Shown piece by piece: positions 7,896-18,300 of a stretch of 64,000 nucleotides of DNA (position 1 is the first letter of the stretch; each line of letters starts with the position of its first letter). A program made the position numbers and the translations under genes. The notes beneath the pieces were generated by a model. That model searched no databases, had not been told where the DNA came from, and saw nothing but the letters and a program-made list of their open reading frames with translations. The DNA lies in the NCBI GenBank assembly GCA_028285445.1, contig JANQPQ010000012.1, positions 1 through 64,000 on the forward strand, written 5' to 3'. Source of the stretch: Cyclobacteriaceae bacterium (GTDB taxonomy: Bacteria > Bacteroidota > Bacteroidia > Cytophagales > Cyclobacteriaceae).

Positions 7896-8231
7896 ATGAA
7901 TAAATTAGTATTTCCACTCATTCTACTTATAGCCGTTATACTGGTCGTTTCCATCATTTACATACTTGCAACAACGAAGCATAGGGAAAAAATGGCCATG
8001 ATTGAAAAGGGCCTGGAATCCTCACCATTTGAAAAAAGAAAATACTATCTGGATACGCTGCGATTCGGAATGATGGCGATGGGTGTTGGTCTTGGATTCG
8101 GACTAGCCTTCACAATTGACCTGGCATTCTTCTGGGATCTTAGACAAACCGAAGCTATTTACCCAGCTTGTATCATTACGCTGGGCGGCTTTAGCCTGGT
8201 ACTTTTTTACAAACTATTTCATAAAGACTAA
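7896..8231 (+). CDS. small inner-membrane protein (DUF6249-like)
   Basis: A 111-residue protein with three hydrophobic segments: an N-terminal helix (LVFPLILLIAVILVVSIIYIL), a Gly/Met-rich one (GMMAMGVGLGFGLAFTIDLAFF) and a C-terminal one (YPACIITLGGFSLVLFYKLF). Between the first two is a conserved-looking cytoplasmic segment HREKMAMIEKGLESS, typical of small Bacteroidota membrane proteins found beside ECF sigma factors. No catalytic motif is present and the function is unknown. It is transcribed from an ECF-type promoter facing the sigma gene and is followed after 3 bases by the serine hydrolase gene, so both are probable members of the sigma factor's regulon. Confidence 0.75.
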   Translation: MNKLVFPLILLIAVILVVSIIYILATTKHREKMAMIEKGLESSPFEKRKYYLDTLRFGMMAMGVGLGFGLAFTIDLAFFWDLRQTEAIYPACIITLGGFSLVLFYKLFHKD

Positions 8232-8234
8232 AAC

Positions 8235-9602
8235 ATGCAAATCAATAAGATACCTTTCTACAAACTCATTATTTCTGGCTTGTTTATAGCCACACTAGGA
8301 CGTGGCTACTCCCAGGATTTCCCTGGCAAAAAATGGATGCAGTATGTTGATCCGTCTGAGGCTGGTTTTTCATCAGAAAACCTGCAATTAGCCAAGCAAC
8401 AATTTGAAAGTACAGCAGGCGAGTCTGTTTTGGTAATATACAAGGGCAAGGTGCTTGTTTCCTGGGGAGATAATACCCGACGGCTCATGTTGCATTCTGT
8501 TAGAAAAAGCTTGATGAGCGCATTGATTGGCAAACATCAGGAACAGATTGATCTGGATGCGACACTAGAGGTTTTGGGAATTGACGATAAGCAGCCCCTG
8601 AGTAAAAGCGAGAAGCAAGCCACAGTGAGGAATCTGATCACCGCCCGTTCAGGGGTATATCACCCCTCGGCTTATTCCCCAAGAGGAATGGAAGCCAATC
8701 TCCCAGAAAGGGGAAGTCATAAACCTGGGGAGTTTTGGTATTACAACAACTGGGATTTCAATGTTCTGCTCACTATTTACGAGCAGCAAACCAACAGCAG
8801 CTTCTTTGAGGATTTCGAGTCGGAAATTGCCCAGCCACTTCAAATGGAAGATTTTAGGCAGCTCGATACTTATTACCGCAATGAGCCAGATAAGTCAGAG
8901 CACCCAGCCTATTTGTTCAAAATGTCAGCGCGAGATCTCGCGCGGTTTGGATTGCTCTACCTGAATCAGGGTAAATGGAATGGTAAACAGCTAGTGCCCA
9001 AATCATGGGTAAAGGAAAGCACAAAGGTTTACACTAAAGATCTTAGAGATTTTGATGGCAAAGGGGCTTATGCCTACTTATGGTGGGTATCTGATAAGCT
9101 GGATACTGAGATGTATTATGCCAGTGGCGTGGGAGGGCAACGTATTGGAGTTCTTCCTGAAGAGGATTTGGTTATTGTACATCGCACAGACACTTATGTC
9201 AATAAGAATGTAAGCGAAGAAGACATTACCGCTTTGATAAAGCAGATTCTTGCTGCTAAGGTATCCCGCGCTTCTAGGAATCCTAAGCTTCAGGAGTTCA
9301 ATCCTTTATTTGAAAAACCGGTGACTACAAAAGTCGCAGCCAGTGAATTGAAAAAATACCAAGGGGATTACTTTCATCGATTCCTGGGAAAAATGACCAT
9401 AACAGTCAAAAATGATCACCTTTTTATGGAAAATGGTGTCGGTTATTTCAATATATATCCTTTAGGAGACAATCGGTTTTATCCTGAAGATATACGAACA
9501 CCAGTGAAGTTTGAACCGGCACCTAGTGAGGACTTAAAGCAGAAGATAGTACCCGATTTCAATCGGGTTCGTGAAATCGAATCAATTACCTTTTACTATT
9601 GA
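8235..9602 (+). CDS. periplasmic serine hydrolase, class C beta-lactamase-like
   Basis: A 455-residue exported protein of the serine beta-lactamase-like/penicillin-binding fold. A signal peptide (KLIISGLFIATLGRGYSQ) is followed by the nucleophile motif SVRK (S-x-x-K), the YYNN tyrosine motif (Y-x-N), and a late GVGGQ segment in place of the K-T-G strand, as in esterase-type members. The last 120 residues form a separate beta-rich domain (LKKYQGDYFHRFLGKMTITVKNDHLFMEN), like those attached to many DUF-type hydrolases. Reaction is unknown: carboxylesterase, D-aminopeptidase or transpeptidase-like activities are possible; antibiotic resistance should not be assumed. Its 3' end overlaps that of the convergent SDR gene by 7 bases. 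Confidence 0.88.
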   Translation: MQINKIPFYKLIISGLFIATLGRGYSQDFPGKKWMQYVDPSEAGFSSENLQLAKQQFESTAGESVLVIYKGKVLVSWGDNTRRLMLHSVRKSLMSALIGKHQEQIDLDATLEVLGIDDKQPLSKSEKQATVRNLITARSGVYHPSAYSPRGMEANLPERGSHKPGEFWYYNNWDFNVLLTIYEQQTNSSFFEDFESEIAQPLQMEDFRQLDTYYRNEPDKSEHPAYLFKMSARDLARFGLLYLNQGKWNGKQLVPKSWVKESTKVYTKDLRDFDGKGAYAYLWWVSDKLDTEMYYASGVGGQRIGVLPEEDLVIVHRTDTYVNKNVSEEDITALIKQILAAKVSRASRNPKLQEFNPLFEKPVTTKVAASELKKYQGDYFHRFLGKMTITVKNDHLFMENGVGYFNIYPLGDNRFYPEDIRTPVKFEPAPSEDLKQKIVPDFNRVREIESITFYY

Positions 9603-10300
9603 ATATCGCCAAGCTGAGGTCTGATAAGAATCTCTTCTACCACTGATTGGGGAGATAAGGAGTAAGCTGAATAGACGGCCTCAGCAACATCTTCCGGCTT
9701 CATAAATCGCTCAGGGGGAATTTCAGCCCCCTCCCAACTAGCAGTGAGAGTGGCCCCTGGTAAAACAGATGTTACTCTCACTCCATATTCCTTCATCTCC
9801 TCGCGCAACACCTTAGTCATGCCATAAAGTGCATACTTAGAGATGCAATAACTACCTCCGTTTACATATGGGGTGATGCTTGCCGTTGAGCCAATCGTAA
9901 ATATATGCCCACTCTTCCTTGCCATCATGCCTCCTACCACTGCCCTGGTTATGTCATAAGCACTATATAGATTGGTTGAAATCATGCTATGTAGCACTCC
10001 GTCTTGCTCATTATGGATCTGGCCCGGAATAAATACTCCTGTGTTGTTCACCAGCACATCCACTTCAGGTAAATCCGTAAGCCATTGCGCTACCTTCTTC
10101 CTATCTTGATCGACAGAAAGATCTGCTGGTTTGTATTCAAGAGCAACACCGTACGAATTTTGCAATTCCTGTTGCAATGCCTGTAGATCATTCTCATTTC
10201 GGGCGCAGGTAAAAAGATCAAAACCTTCGCCAGCGAAACGCTCTAAAATAGCCCTGCCAATACCTTTTGTTCCTCCAGTTACAACGCAACTTTTAGCCAT
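9596..10300 (-). CDS. short-chain dehydrogenase/reductase (SDR)
   Basis: A 234-residue classical SDR, cytoplasmic NAD(P)-dependent oxidoreductase. The cofactor-binding TGGTKGIG is at the N-terminus, the structural NNTG (for NNAG) near residue 86, and the catalytic pair in YCISK after the Ser-containing IGSTAS segment. An Arg follows the first glycine-rich strand (CARNENDL), which favours NADPH. Length and C-terminus resemble the SDR group often annotated as short-chain ketoreductases; substrate cannot be inferred. Convergent with, and overlapping by 7 bases, the serine hydrolase gene; divergent from the MlaE-like gene. Confidence 0.9.
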   Translation of the reverse strand: MAKSCVVTGGTKGIGRAILERFAGEGFDLFTCARNENDLQALQQELQNSYGVALEYKPADLSVDQDRKKVAQWLTDLPEVDVLVNNTGVFIPGQIHNEQDGVLHSMISTNLYSAYDITRAVVGGMMARKSGHIFTIGSTASITPYVNGGSYCISKYALYGMTKVLREEMKEYGVRVTSVLPGATLTASWEGAEIPPERFMKPEDVAEAVYSAYSLSPQSVVEEILIRPQLGDIQ

Positions 10301-10320
10301 AAATCCTTTTTCTCTTTTAA

Positions 10321-10351
10321 TTTGTTAAGTACCGCAATCCCTTTATCTTGG
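10321..10351 (+). promoter_or_regulatory. housekeeping-type promoter of the MlaE/MlaF-like operon
   Basis: TTTG at 10321-10324, a 19-base spacer and TATCTTGG at 10344-10351, one mismatch from the Bacteroidota -7 consensus TAnnTTTG. Predicted RNA start about 10358, 13 bases before the ATG. Confidence 0.6.
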
Positions 10352-10370
10352 TAATAAAGGTAAGGTTTTT

Positions 10371-11114
10371 ATGATTCTGTTACTTCGAGCGATAGGTAGG
10401 TATTTCATCTTTGCCGGTTCCCTCTTCACCAATATGGAATCATTCAGAACCTACTTCAAGTTGGTTATCGATGAGGCAATACTCATCGGCTACAATTCCA
10501 TTTTTCTCGTTTCCATCGTTTCTATATTTATCGGCGCGGTAACCGCGATACAAACGGCCTACAACCTGGTAAGTCCTTTAATTGCAGATTATGTAATCTC
10601 ACTGGTAGTAAGAGATATGAGTATACTGGAATTGGCACCAACAATAATTGCGGTGGTATTTGCCGGCAAGGTTGGCTCAAGCATAGCAAGTGGCCTTGGC
10701 ACCATGAGAATCACTGAGCAAATTGACGCGCTGGAAGTTATGGGTATCAATTCTGTATCGTACTTGGTGTTGCCAAAAATCATTGGAACAATTATCACCT
10801 TTCCGTTGCTAGTAATCCTAGCAGCCTTTCTATCCATTTGGGGAGGATACATCGCTGGAGTATTCACCGAAGTAATTACTCCTCAGGAATATATCTACGG
10901 GATTAGGGCTGAGTTTAATGAGTTCACGGTAACTTTTGCTTTGATTAAGGCCTTTGCTTTCGCCATTATCGTTTCTTCAATTTCAGCTTTTAAAGGTTTT
11001 TATACTGAAGGTGGCGCATTGGAAGTAGGTAAAGCCAGCACATCAGCGGTTACAAACAGTGTAATCGCCATTCTCTTAGCAGATTACCTTTTAGCCCAAC
11101 TGTTACTAAACTGA
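10371..11114 (+). CDS. MlaE-family ABC transporter permease
   Basis: A 247-residue inner-membrane permease of the MlaE (DUF140) family, which with an MlaF-type ATPase moves phospholipids or other lipids between the inner and outer membranes. The family's hydrophobic segments are present along with the conserved stretches TAIQTAYNLV, VFAGKVGSSIASGLGTMRITEQIDALEVMGI and SAFKGFYTEGGALEVGKASTSAVTNS. The stop codon overlaps the start of the ATPase gene by one base (TGATG), so the two are translationally coupled. The usual third component, an MCE (MlaD) lipid-binding protein, is not next to them and must be encoded elsewhere if it exists. Confidence 0.92.
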   Translation: MILLLRAIGRYFIFAGSLFTNMESFRTYFKLVIDEAILIGYNSIFLVSIVSIFIGAVTAIQTAYNLVSPLIADYVISLVVRDMSILELAPTIIAVVFAGKVGSSIASGLGTMRITEQIDALEVMGINSVSYLVLPKIIGTIITFPLLVILAAFLSIWGGYIAGVFTEVITPQEYIYGIRAEFNEFTVTFALIKAFAFAIIVSSISAFKGFYTEGGALEVGKASTSAVTNSVIAILLADYLLAQLLLN

Positions 11115-11875
11115 TGATTGAGATAAACAATATTCGCAAATCATTTGATGGTAATCCCGTTCTTTCCGGGGTAAGTGGGAAGTTTGAACAGGGCCAAACC
11201 AATATGATTATTGGAGCCAGCGGAACCGGCAAAAGTGTCTTGATCAAATGTATAGTAGGACTGGTTACACCAGATGATGGCAACGTCTATTTCAGTGGAA
11301 GGGACTTCACGAAATCTAACAGAAACGAAAAAACCGAAATACGCCGAGAGATAGGATTTCTTTTCCAGGGAGGTGCATTATTTGACTCGAAGAACGTAGA
11401 AGCTAACGTAAAATTCCCATTGGATATCCTGACAAAAATGCCCGAAAGTGAAAAGCTGGACAGGGTAAATTCAGTACTAAGTAGAGTCGGCTTAGAAAAT
11501 GTGAACAAAAAAATGCCTTCCGAAATAAGTGGTGGAATGAAAAAGAGGGTTGGCATCGCCAGGGCAATTGTAAACAATTCGCAATACCTGTTTTGCGACG
11601 AGCCCAACTCCGGTCTGGATCCACAGACTTCCATCCGTATCGATAACCTAATCCAGGAAATCACCAAAGAACTCAACATTACCACCATAGTTGTTTCTCA
11701 CGATATGAACAGCGTAATGGAAATTGGCGAACACGTGATGTTTCTTTACAAAGGCCACAAAGTCTGGGAAGGTACTAATGAGACCATCTCAGAAACTGAT
11801 GTTCAAGAACTTAACGATTTTCTGTTCTCCAACAAATTAATGAGGACCCTCAGGCAAGCTCAAAACGGTGAGTAA
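11114..11875 (+). CDS. MlaF-like ABC transporter ATP-binding protein
   Basis: A 253-residue ABC ATPase that energises the permease encoded immediately upstream. Walker A GASGTGKSVLIK, the signature ISGGMKKRVGIARAI and Walker B YLFCDEPNSGLDP are all intact, followed by the switch histidine in VVSHDMNS. The NSGLDP form of the Walker B extension and the KSVLIK Walker A are typical of MlaF-like importers/exporters of lipids. It starts on the last base of the permease stop codon and ends 3 bases before the convergent large barrel gene. Confidence 0.92.
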   Translation: MIEINNIRKSFDGNPVLSGVSGKFEQGQTNMIIGASGTGKSVLIKCIVGLVTPDDGNVYFSGRDFTKSNRNEKTEIRREIGFLFQGGALFDSKNVEANVKFPLDILTKMPESEKLDRVNSVLSRVGLENVNKKMPSEISGGMKKRVGIARAIVNNSQYLFCDEPNSGLDPQTSIRIDNLIQEITKELNITTIVVSHDMNSVMEIGEHVMFLYKGHKVWEGTNETISETDVQELNDFLFSNKLMRTLRQAQNGE

Positions 11876-11877
11876 AG

Positions 11878-14800
11878 CTAAAATAAGGCGCTAACTTGCA
11901 CACGCCCAATGTGGATTACATCCAATGCTGGTGACTTTCGTCCTTCATATGTCAAGTTTATTTGCAGCCCGGCTAGCAGCTTCTTTTGATAGTTTAGGCT
12001 CCAGGTGAGGTTTGTACCTGGCCGCAAAGCTTCAAGTAACTCATATCCCAAGGGGGTATTTTCTGTGCCTGTAAAGTCAATATTCACTAATCTAAACTGC
12101 GCATTCAGATTGCTTGCATTGGCTTTGTTTACCCTGACTTCTACAGCAATTTCATTAAATGTAGCTTGCTCTGGATTCAGCTCCGAGCTGATATTCTTCT
12201 TTCTTATATATTCGTAATTCGTGGAAAACCGCATCGACTTATTAGGTTGCCAGGCTATTTCGGGCCGGAAGGTGTAGGCGCTTATAGTATAGTTTCGGCC
12301 ATCTAGAAAGTCTGATCCGGATTGTGTTTGTTCCCTGGAGGTTTCCAGTTTTAAGTTATAAAAACGACTAAGGTTAGATCTAACCCCGATGTTGTATGTA
12401 CTAAGCGTACGTTGATCAAAGCCAGCGGTCAAAAACTGCTTTCGGTTCCGTCTCACCAATCCCCAGTTTAAGCCGAATTTTGGATTTGATCTGTTATAGA
12501 AAAAAGTTGTCCGGAAGGTCTCATTGAGTGAAACCAGATCTTCATCAGCAATATTTATAAAGAAGGGTGCGAGCCGGGCCGCGAAGTCATTGTCAGTAAT
12601 TTTATGGTTTACATTCCAGTTGGTATTGTTTGAGAGTCTTGAAAGAAAGCTCAGCATCCCACCCCTCGACTTCCACCTTGTTGGAAAAATCACCGAAAGT
12701 CTGTAATTCAATCTATTATCAAAGGCTGTTATGAATTCGTTGGTTGGAGTAAAAACCCTTATATACGTTTTCTCCTCTGGATTGATAGCTTCGAAAAACT
12801 CATTCAAATCCTGGACCCCATCGTCGTTTAGATCTCTCCAGGTATGTGTCCCCTGTCCTACCGGAACCAGTAAGTACACGAATTCCCGCCGTAATTCCCT
12901 CCCATTGGACACGCTGTATGTTAGTTCATTCCTTACAACCTTGTCCCACAAGCTACCTCTCCAATCCACCCGAGAGGAAACAGTCTCTTCGTTTCTATTT
13001 ACCGGTTGATTCAAATTCTCAAGGTTACGATAAATAAAAACTAATTGCAGTTGTTGGCTCTTGCTGATTTCCGTATTTAACGCCACACTAAGAGTATTGG
13101 AGTTCGTTTCATCCCTCAGCGCCCCTTCAAAGGGTATTCTATCCTTACGCCAGGCGTAGTCAATTTGAAGTTGGCTTTTCACATTATCATCGGTCCGAAG
13201 AAAGAATGCATGTGATTCAAAATTCATCGCACTTGCAATAACGGAATCAGCCGCTATTGACTTGATGCGGTTGCGGTCTATCTCATAACGGTATCCCGGT
13301 ATAATTGAACCGAGCTTGTATCCTAGTTCACCTCTAAATCTTTTCCAACTGGAGTTGTTGCCTGTAAAATCTGTATTAAGATCAAAGTAAGAGGTGTTAA
13401 CTGAAAGTTGACCAAACCTTTTCCTAAAATTGGCAACATGTTGAAATCCGTCTATTTCATCTCCCCTGTTCCGGCCCGTAATATTGTAACCCATCACATT
13501 CGCCTCGTCCTGCTTTAGCTCGATAAACGCCTGGTAGATGTGATCGTTAAAACGGGGCGATGTATTTCCTTGGATGAAAGACCAGTCTCTATCAAACTCT
13601 ATGTAGCGAAATCTGTCAATGGCGTTGAAGTCCTTATTTACAAACTCAAAATCCAATCCGGCTGTTAACTCAAATTCGGTGAAGATCTTCCGACCAGCAC
13701 TTATTACTTTCGACTTTACCGCGTAGCCGTCATTATTATTGTCATCAAGAGGTGAGTATAGGTTTAAATCTCGGTTTGATATCCCAAATTCCGCTGAAAC
13801 CGTTTCGTAAGCTGATAATTTTGCAGATGTACCAGCAGTTATTAATCGTCTCATATCAGGAGCAGGCAACATCCTTTGTGGTTCAAATCGTCCTTGCATT
13901 ACGCCCCCAACTGGTGACACCCACCGATAAACTCTGCCATTTGCTACCGTCTGCTCCAAAACATAGTTGCCACTTCCCTCTCCCAAATCTGTAAAAGATG
14001 CCGTAAAACGAGCACTATCAGGGTTTTGAGAAAAGACAAGGATTGACTGCGTGCTTCCATCTAAATCAACAGTATCTATTTGTTTATAGAGTAGGAGTTC
14101 TTGAATGAACCCGGTGCTGTCAATACTCGAAACCAAAGCTCCGTTATTTGCATCGCCAGCCGTACTAAGGGCCAGTTGACCCTGTTGGTCCAAATCAAAT
14201 AGTAGCGGCCGATTACGGTTATCCTTCTCCTGGTAGAAACTGAGGAAGAAATCTACGCTCTTTGTAAGTTGTTGGCTGTGATTAGCTGCGATAATTGATC
14301 GGCTATAGTCCCTGTCTGAAAACTCGTAATCAATCCTAACTCGCGAAAATCTAGTGATCAAAACACGGTTTGTAAAAGTAATCTCACCAAGATTGTAATC
14401 TATAACATAGTCTTGGTTGAAGCCTCGTTGCAAAAGCTGGCCGTCCAAAAACACCTTTTCAGAGTTTGCTAATATTATTACCAGGCTTTCGTTGTTAGGG
14501 CCAGGGATTTTATATGGGCCCAAAACACCTTCGCTAATATCGAGGACTATTGAAGCAAATCTGCCCTTAGCCACAGATAACCCTAAGGAAGTGTTGGCCG
14601 AAAGTGAATCCCCCAGAGTATAATTGGTTTCTATTATACCACCTTGTACATTTTTAAGGTAGCGGAGGAAGTATCCATGTTGTTGCGTTAGTCTGAGATC
14701 GCCACCAGTCAGTGCAAGGTTATCGTTATAAATCTTTAGAAAAACATTGTCGAATTCCTGCAGTTGCTGGGTATTACCATCAGGCTGAAAAGGCACATTT

Positions 14801-15324
14801 TGGTCTGTTATCGACGCAAGTATATTTAGATCGTCTGTGAGTTTCCCACTTAGGTTAAGATTTAGGGTAGAGTTTACAAATACGTCTTGGTTGTTACCCA
14901 GTGAAATTGAACGGCTGATGCTTCCACTCTTTAGCAAGCCATCCGATGAGAATAATTCTTCTCTTTGTAATTGAAAACTCTTAGCCGGGAGTTCCTTAAA
15001 AAGCGCCGAAGAGTCATAATCCTCCAAAGTACGTAGCTGATACTTTTCTGTAAAATTTATGGGGAACACGCGGTAGCAAACCTTCAAGGAGTCAATATTG
15101 CCGGCATTCTTAATTGTAGCCTTGCCGCCGGTTAGGTCGTATTGGATGGTAGCGTTAGAATTGTTGCCTTCAATATTAATCGATTTAGAATCTACAGTTA
15201 GGGAATCAAGAACGAATGGCTTCTCAAACGTTTTTACCCACTTGCAACGTAAATTATTTTCTTGCGAGTATGCTGAAGTTACTCCTATTGTACAAATAAC
15301 CAGGAAAAGCTGTTTCCAATGCAT
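11878..15324 (-). CDS. large predicted outer-membrane beta-barrel protein, function unknown
   Basis: An 1148-residue exported protein. After a signal peptide (QLFLVICTIGVTSAYSQ) comes a soluble region of about 140 residues, then long alternation of short polar and aromatic beta strands to the end, including an LNLNLSGKL-type strand and GDLRLTQQ, ending with a terminal aromatic (VSALF) as in outer-membrane barrels. A segment DLNDDGVQDLNEFFEA looks like a Ca2+-binding loop. Themes such as EGVLGPYKI and repeated strand-turn units recall large Bacteroidota surface barrels like SprA, but I see no firm family match. Its ATG overlaps the stop codon of the upstream sensor kinase gene by one base (TAATG). 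Exact function is unknown. Confidence 0.75.
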   Translation of the reverse strand: MHWKQLFLVICTIGVTSAYSQENNLRCKWVKTFEKPFVLDSLTVDSKSINIEGNNSNATIQYDLTGGKATIKNAGNIDSLKVCYRVFPINFTEKYQLRTLEDYDSSALFKELPAKSFQLQREELFSSDGLLKSGSISRSISLGNNQDVFVNSTLNLNLSGKLTDDLNILASITDQNVPFQPDGNTQQLQEFDNVFLKIYNDNLALTGGDLRLTQQHGYFLRYLKNVQGGIIETNYTLGDSLSANTSLGLSVAKGRFASIVLDISEGVLGPYKIPGPNNESLVIILANSEKVFLDGQLLQRGFNQDYVIDYNLGEITFTNRVLITRFSRVRIDYEFSDRDYSRSIIAANHSQQLTKSVDFFLSFYQEKDNRNRPLLFDLDQQGQLALSTAGDANNGALVSSIDSTGFIQELLLYKQIDTVDLDGSTQSILVFSQNPDSARFTASFTDLGEGSGNYVLEQTVANGRVYRWVSPVGGVMQGRFEPQRMLPAPDMRRLITAGTSAKLSAYETVSAEFGISNRDLNLYSPLDDNNNDGYAVKSKVISAGRKIFTEFELTAGLDFEFVNKDFNAIDRFRYIEFDRDWSFIQGNTSPRFNDHIYQAFIELKQDEANVMGYNITGRNRGDEIDGFQHVANFRKRFGQLSVNTSYFDLNTDFTGNNSSWKRFRGELGYKLGSIIPGYRYEIDRNRIKSIAADSVIASAMNFESHAFFLRTDDNVKSQLQIDYAWRKDRIPFEGALRDETNSNTLSVALNTEISKSQQLQLVFIYRNLENLNQPVNRNEETVSSRVDWRGSLWDKVVRNELTYSVSNGRELRREFVYLLVPVGQGTHTWRDLNDDGVQDLNEFFEAINPEEKTYIRVFTPTNEFITAFDNRLNYRLSVIFPTRWKSRGGMLSFLSRLSNNTNWNVNHKITDNDFAARLAPFFINIADEDLVSLNETFRTTFFYNRSNPKFGLNWGLVRRNRKQFLTAGFDQRTLSTYNIGVRSNLSRFYNLKLETSREQTQSGSDFLDGRNYTISAYTFRPEIAWQPNKSMRFSTNYEYIRKKNISSELNPEQATFNEIAVEVRVNKANASNLNAQFRLVNIDFTGTENTPLGYELLEALRPGTNLTWSLNYQKKLLAGLQINLTYEGRKSPALDVIHIGRVQVSALF

Positions 15325-18300
15325 TAATCTGCAATTGGTAGCTCAATAAAGAACGTTGTACCCTTCTTGGTGCCATTTTCGAACCAGATGCGGCCGCCGG
15401 CATGCTCAACTCCGTGTTTGGCAATTGCCAATCCGATTCCTGAGCCACTTTTCTTAGTACTGAAATTAGGTACGAATACCTTGTCTCTTATCTCATCGGG
15501 AATTCCTTGCCCATTATCCGACACACTAATCAAAACTCTTTCGCTATCAGTAACTTTAATTTTGATGGCTACCAGGGCCGACTGACCCGCCTGCGCCGAT
15601 TGAAGTGAATTGATAATAATATTCGACAGTATCCTGCCCATCAGTTGTTCATCACCCATTACATAAATCGGTCGTTTATAGTTCTGGAGAGTTACACTTG
15701 CATTGTCCTGATTGCTGTGTAGTTCAAAGGTGTTCTTTACCAGGGTGGTCAGCTCAAACCTTTCATTAGCAGGAATTGGCATTTTCGCAAAAGCACTGAA
15801 AGAAGTGGCAATATCGCTTAAAGTCTCTATTTGATATAGCAGTGTATTAATGGGTTTTTCTACGGAATGATAGTCTCCGTTTGAGCCCTTCAGCGACCGC
15901 TCCAGGTGTTGGAGGGTGAGCTTCATTGGGGTTAGCGGATTCTTTATCTCATGCGCTACCTGTTGCGCCATCTCGCGCCACGCAGTTTCCTTCTCGCTTT
16001 GCGCTAATGCCTTCTTACTCTTCTCAAGATTTACAAGCATCCGGTTGTACTCCCCCACCATCATACCAATTTCATCGTCCGATTTCCAAACTAGCGGCTC
16101 ATTATACTCAGAAAGTGATGTCTTCCGAATTTTGTGTGTAATCACTTGCAAGGGAAGGGTCAATCTTTTCGAAGCTAAATAGCTGATTATTAGAAAGATT
16201 AGGAAAATAAATGTGAAAATATTCATGATATTGGAGAGCACTTCAATTTGCTGTCTTTCCAATATATACTCCGAATCGAAAAATGGTATACTTAATATTC
16301 CAATTAGTAAACCATGGTCAAAAGACTTAACCCCTACATAGGTAGAGTTATATCTAAGAGAACCGACGGATTCCTTGAGGATAATTCTACTATTTCCGTT
16401 GTCTTTGATATTAACAAAAACCTGTGGGTTGATGTACTCCGACAATATGCCTTTTTCATAAATCGCTGGTTGACTAGTTGCAATTAGCTTGCCCCGGATA
16501 TTGAAGAGATTTACATCTGTATTAGCATTCTGTGCAATTGCGGCCAGATTGTTCGAGAGCTCTTCTCCATCGATATTTAGCTTATTGTAATCGTCCAGGT
16601 CAGAAATAATGTTCTTGGATAAGTTTTCAGCCTTGTCGTAGTAGTCATTATTCAATTCCCTTTTGAATGAAGAATTGATAAGACTCAGGGTGGTGATACT
16701 TACAACAAAAAGCGGAAGCACAAAGGCGAAGTTCAGGTAGAGCTGAATTCTGGTAGCATACTTAAGGTTTATTCGGCTAAATCCATTGTAAATCGAATAG
16801 ACACCAATTAAGGCAAGAATTATCACCACCAGAATCAAAAATAGGAACGAGAAATTAGAAATGATATCAATGATTGGATATTGAGGTGATGAAATAACGA
16901 TAATGCGATTATCTTGGTCCACTACTCCCAGATGTTGAAAACCCCGGGAATAAATTCCCGTTTCCAGCAGAGTTTCGTTTTCCAGAATATCCTTATCGAA
17001 GTCAGTGTAATAGTTAAAACTGCCAGAATTGTAAGTAATCTCGGAACCTGAGAAAACCGCATAGCTGTATTCTATATCTCGGTATGGTCTGAAGTATCTG
17101 CTGTCTACCAGCAGTTCAGGGTAAACTGAACTGGGTATAACCTTCTTCAAACTCAAATCCAGAATTATATAACCTACAGTATTATCATACCTCTCAATGT
17201 CCAAAAAATACAAGTAACGCTTTGTCACGTCAGCACCAATCCTATTTACAAAATAGAGGTTGGAGAAGTCAGTAGCATATTGGTCTAATGCAAAACGGCC
17301 CTTAATTTGGTCAAAAGTCCCAATGGTACTCTCGGCTTGAAACGGAATGCCGCCAGCATTATATAGATAAATCTGGACATCATACTTGTCGAAATAGCTA
17401 CCTAGGTAAACTCTTCTGATCTTCTTGGCCACTGTAGCCTTGGAGAGGAAGGGGCTGTAAATACGGCTAGTAATAAGAGGATCGTCCTTTATGCTTCTGG
17501 CGGCCTCAGACAAAAGGAGTTCTGCGAGGTTGTCGTTTTCTACCAGGAACTGACTGGCAAACCTGGCCTTATTATTAAACTTATTCTGTTGCTCAAATAC
17601 ATATATTGAATAAGCACCAACTGTAGCGCTAACTAACGCGCTAATAAACAGATATAGAAACGCAAGATATCTTAACTGGATAAGGAATCTGGGTAGCTTC
17701 AGGAAGTATAGAATAAAGAAGTAGGCCAGATTTACTATAATGACAAACACGAACGGAAAACCGGAGAGATAACTTATCAGGATAAACACCAACCCACCCA
17801 AAGAATAACTAAGTATTAAATTGTAAACTGATCGGTCATGCAACTTCGTAACTATCCTAAATGCGACGTGATAGAAGAGAAAGAATATTACACTATTAAT
17901 CAGGAAGATTAGATAGAAGATAATTTTTGTAACTGGAAACTGAAGATTAGTAGTGATATCAACTGACCATTGAGCGCTACTGTAGATAGTCTTAAATATT
18001 GAGTAATGGTACAGTAAGGCAAGAAAACCAGCTACCACTAATGCCACCGAAAATATTAGCCGGGCCGGGGTGGACATACTTAGCAACTTCGTAGAAATGG
18101 AAGAGCGGTGGTAGTTTCTGAATAGATACCAGGCCAAGGCAAGAATAAGAAGGGTGTTGAGAAATAAATCCCCAATGGAGGCATTTATGTCCGAAGAGGC
18201 AAACAATCGTGAGTCGAATAGTAACCAATTGGTGTATTCATTGGGAAACTCCAGCAGTATCATTGCTCCACGAATCACGATTAGCGACAATCCCAAAACA

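Noticed and set aside
7789-7917. Longer N-terminus of the ECF sigma factor
   Set aside because: It would cover both ECF promoters and overlap the divergent gene; the domain starts after the ATGs at 7788/7785.
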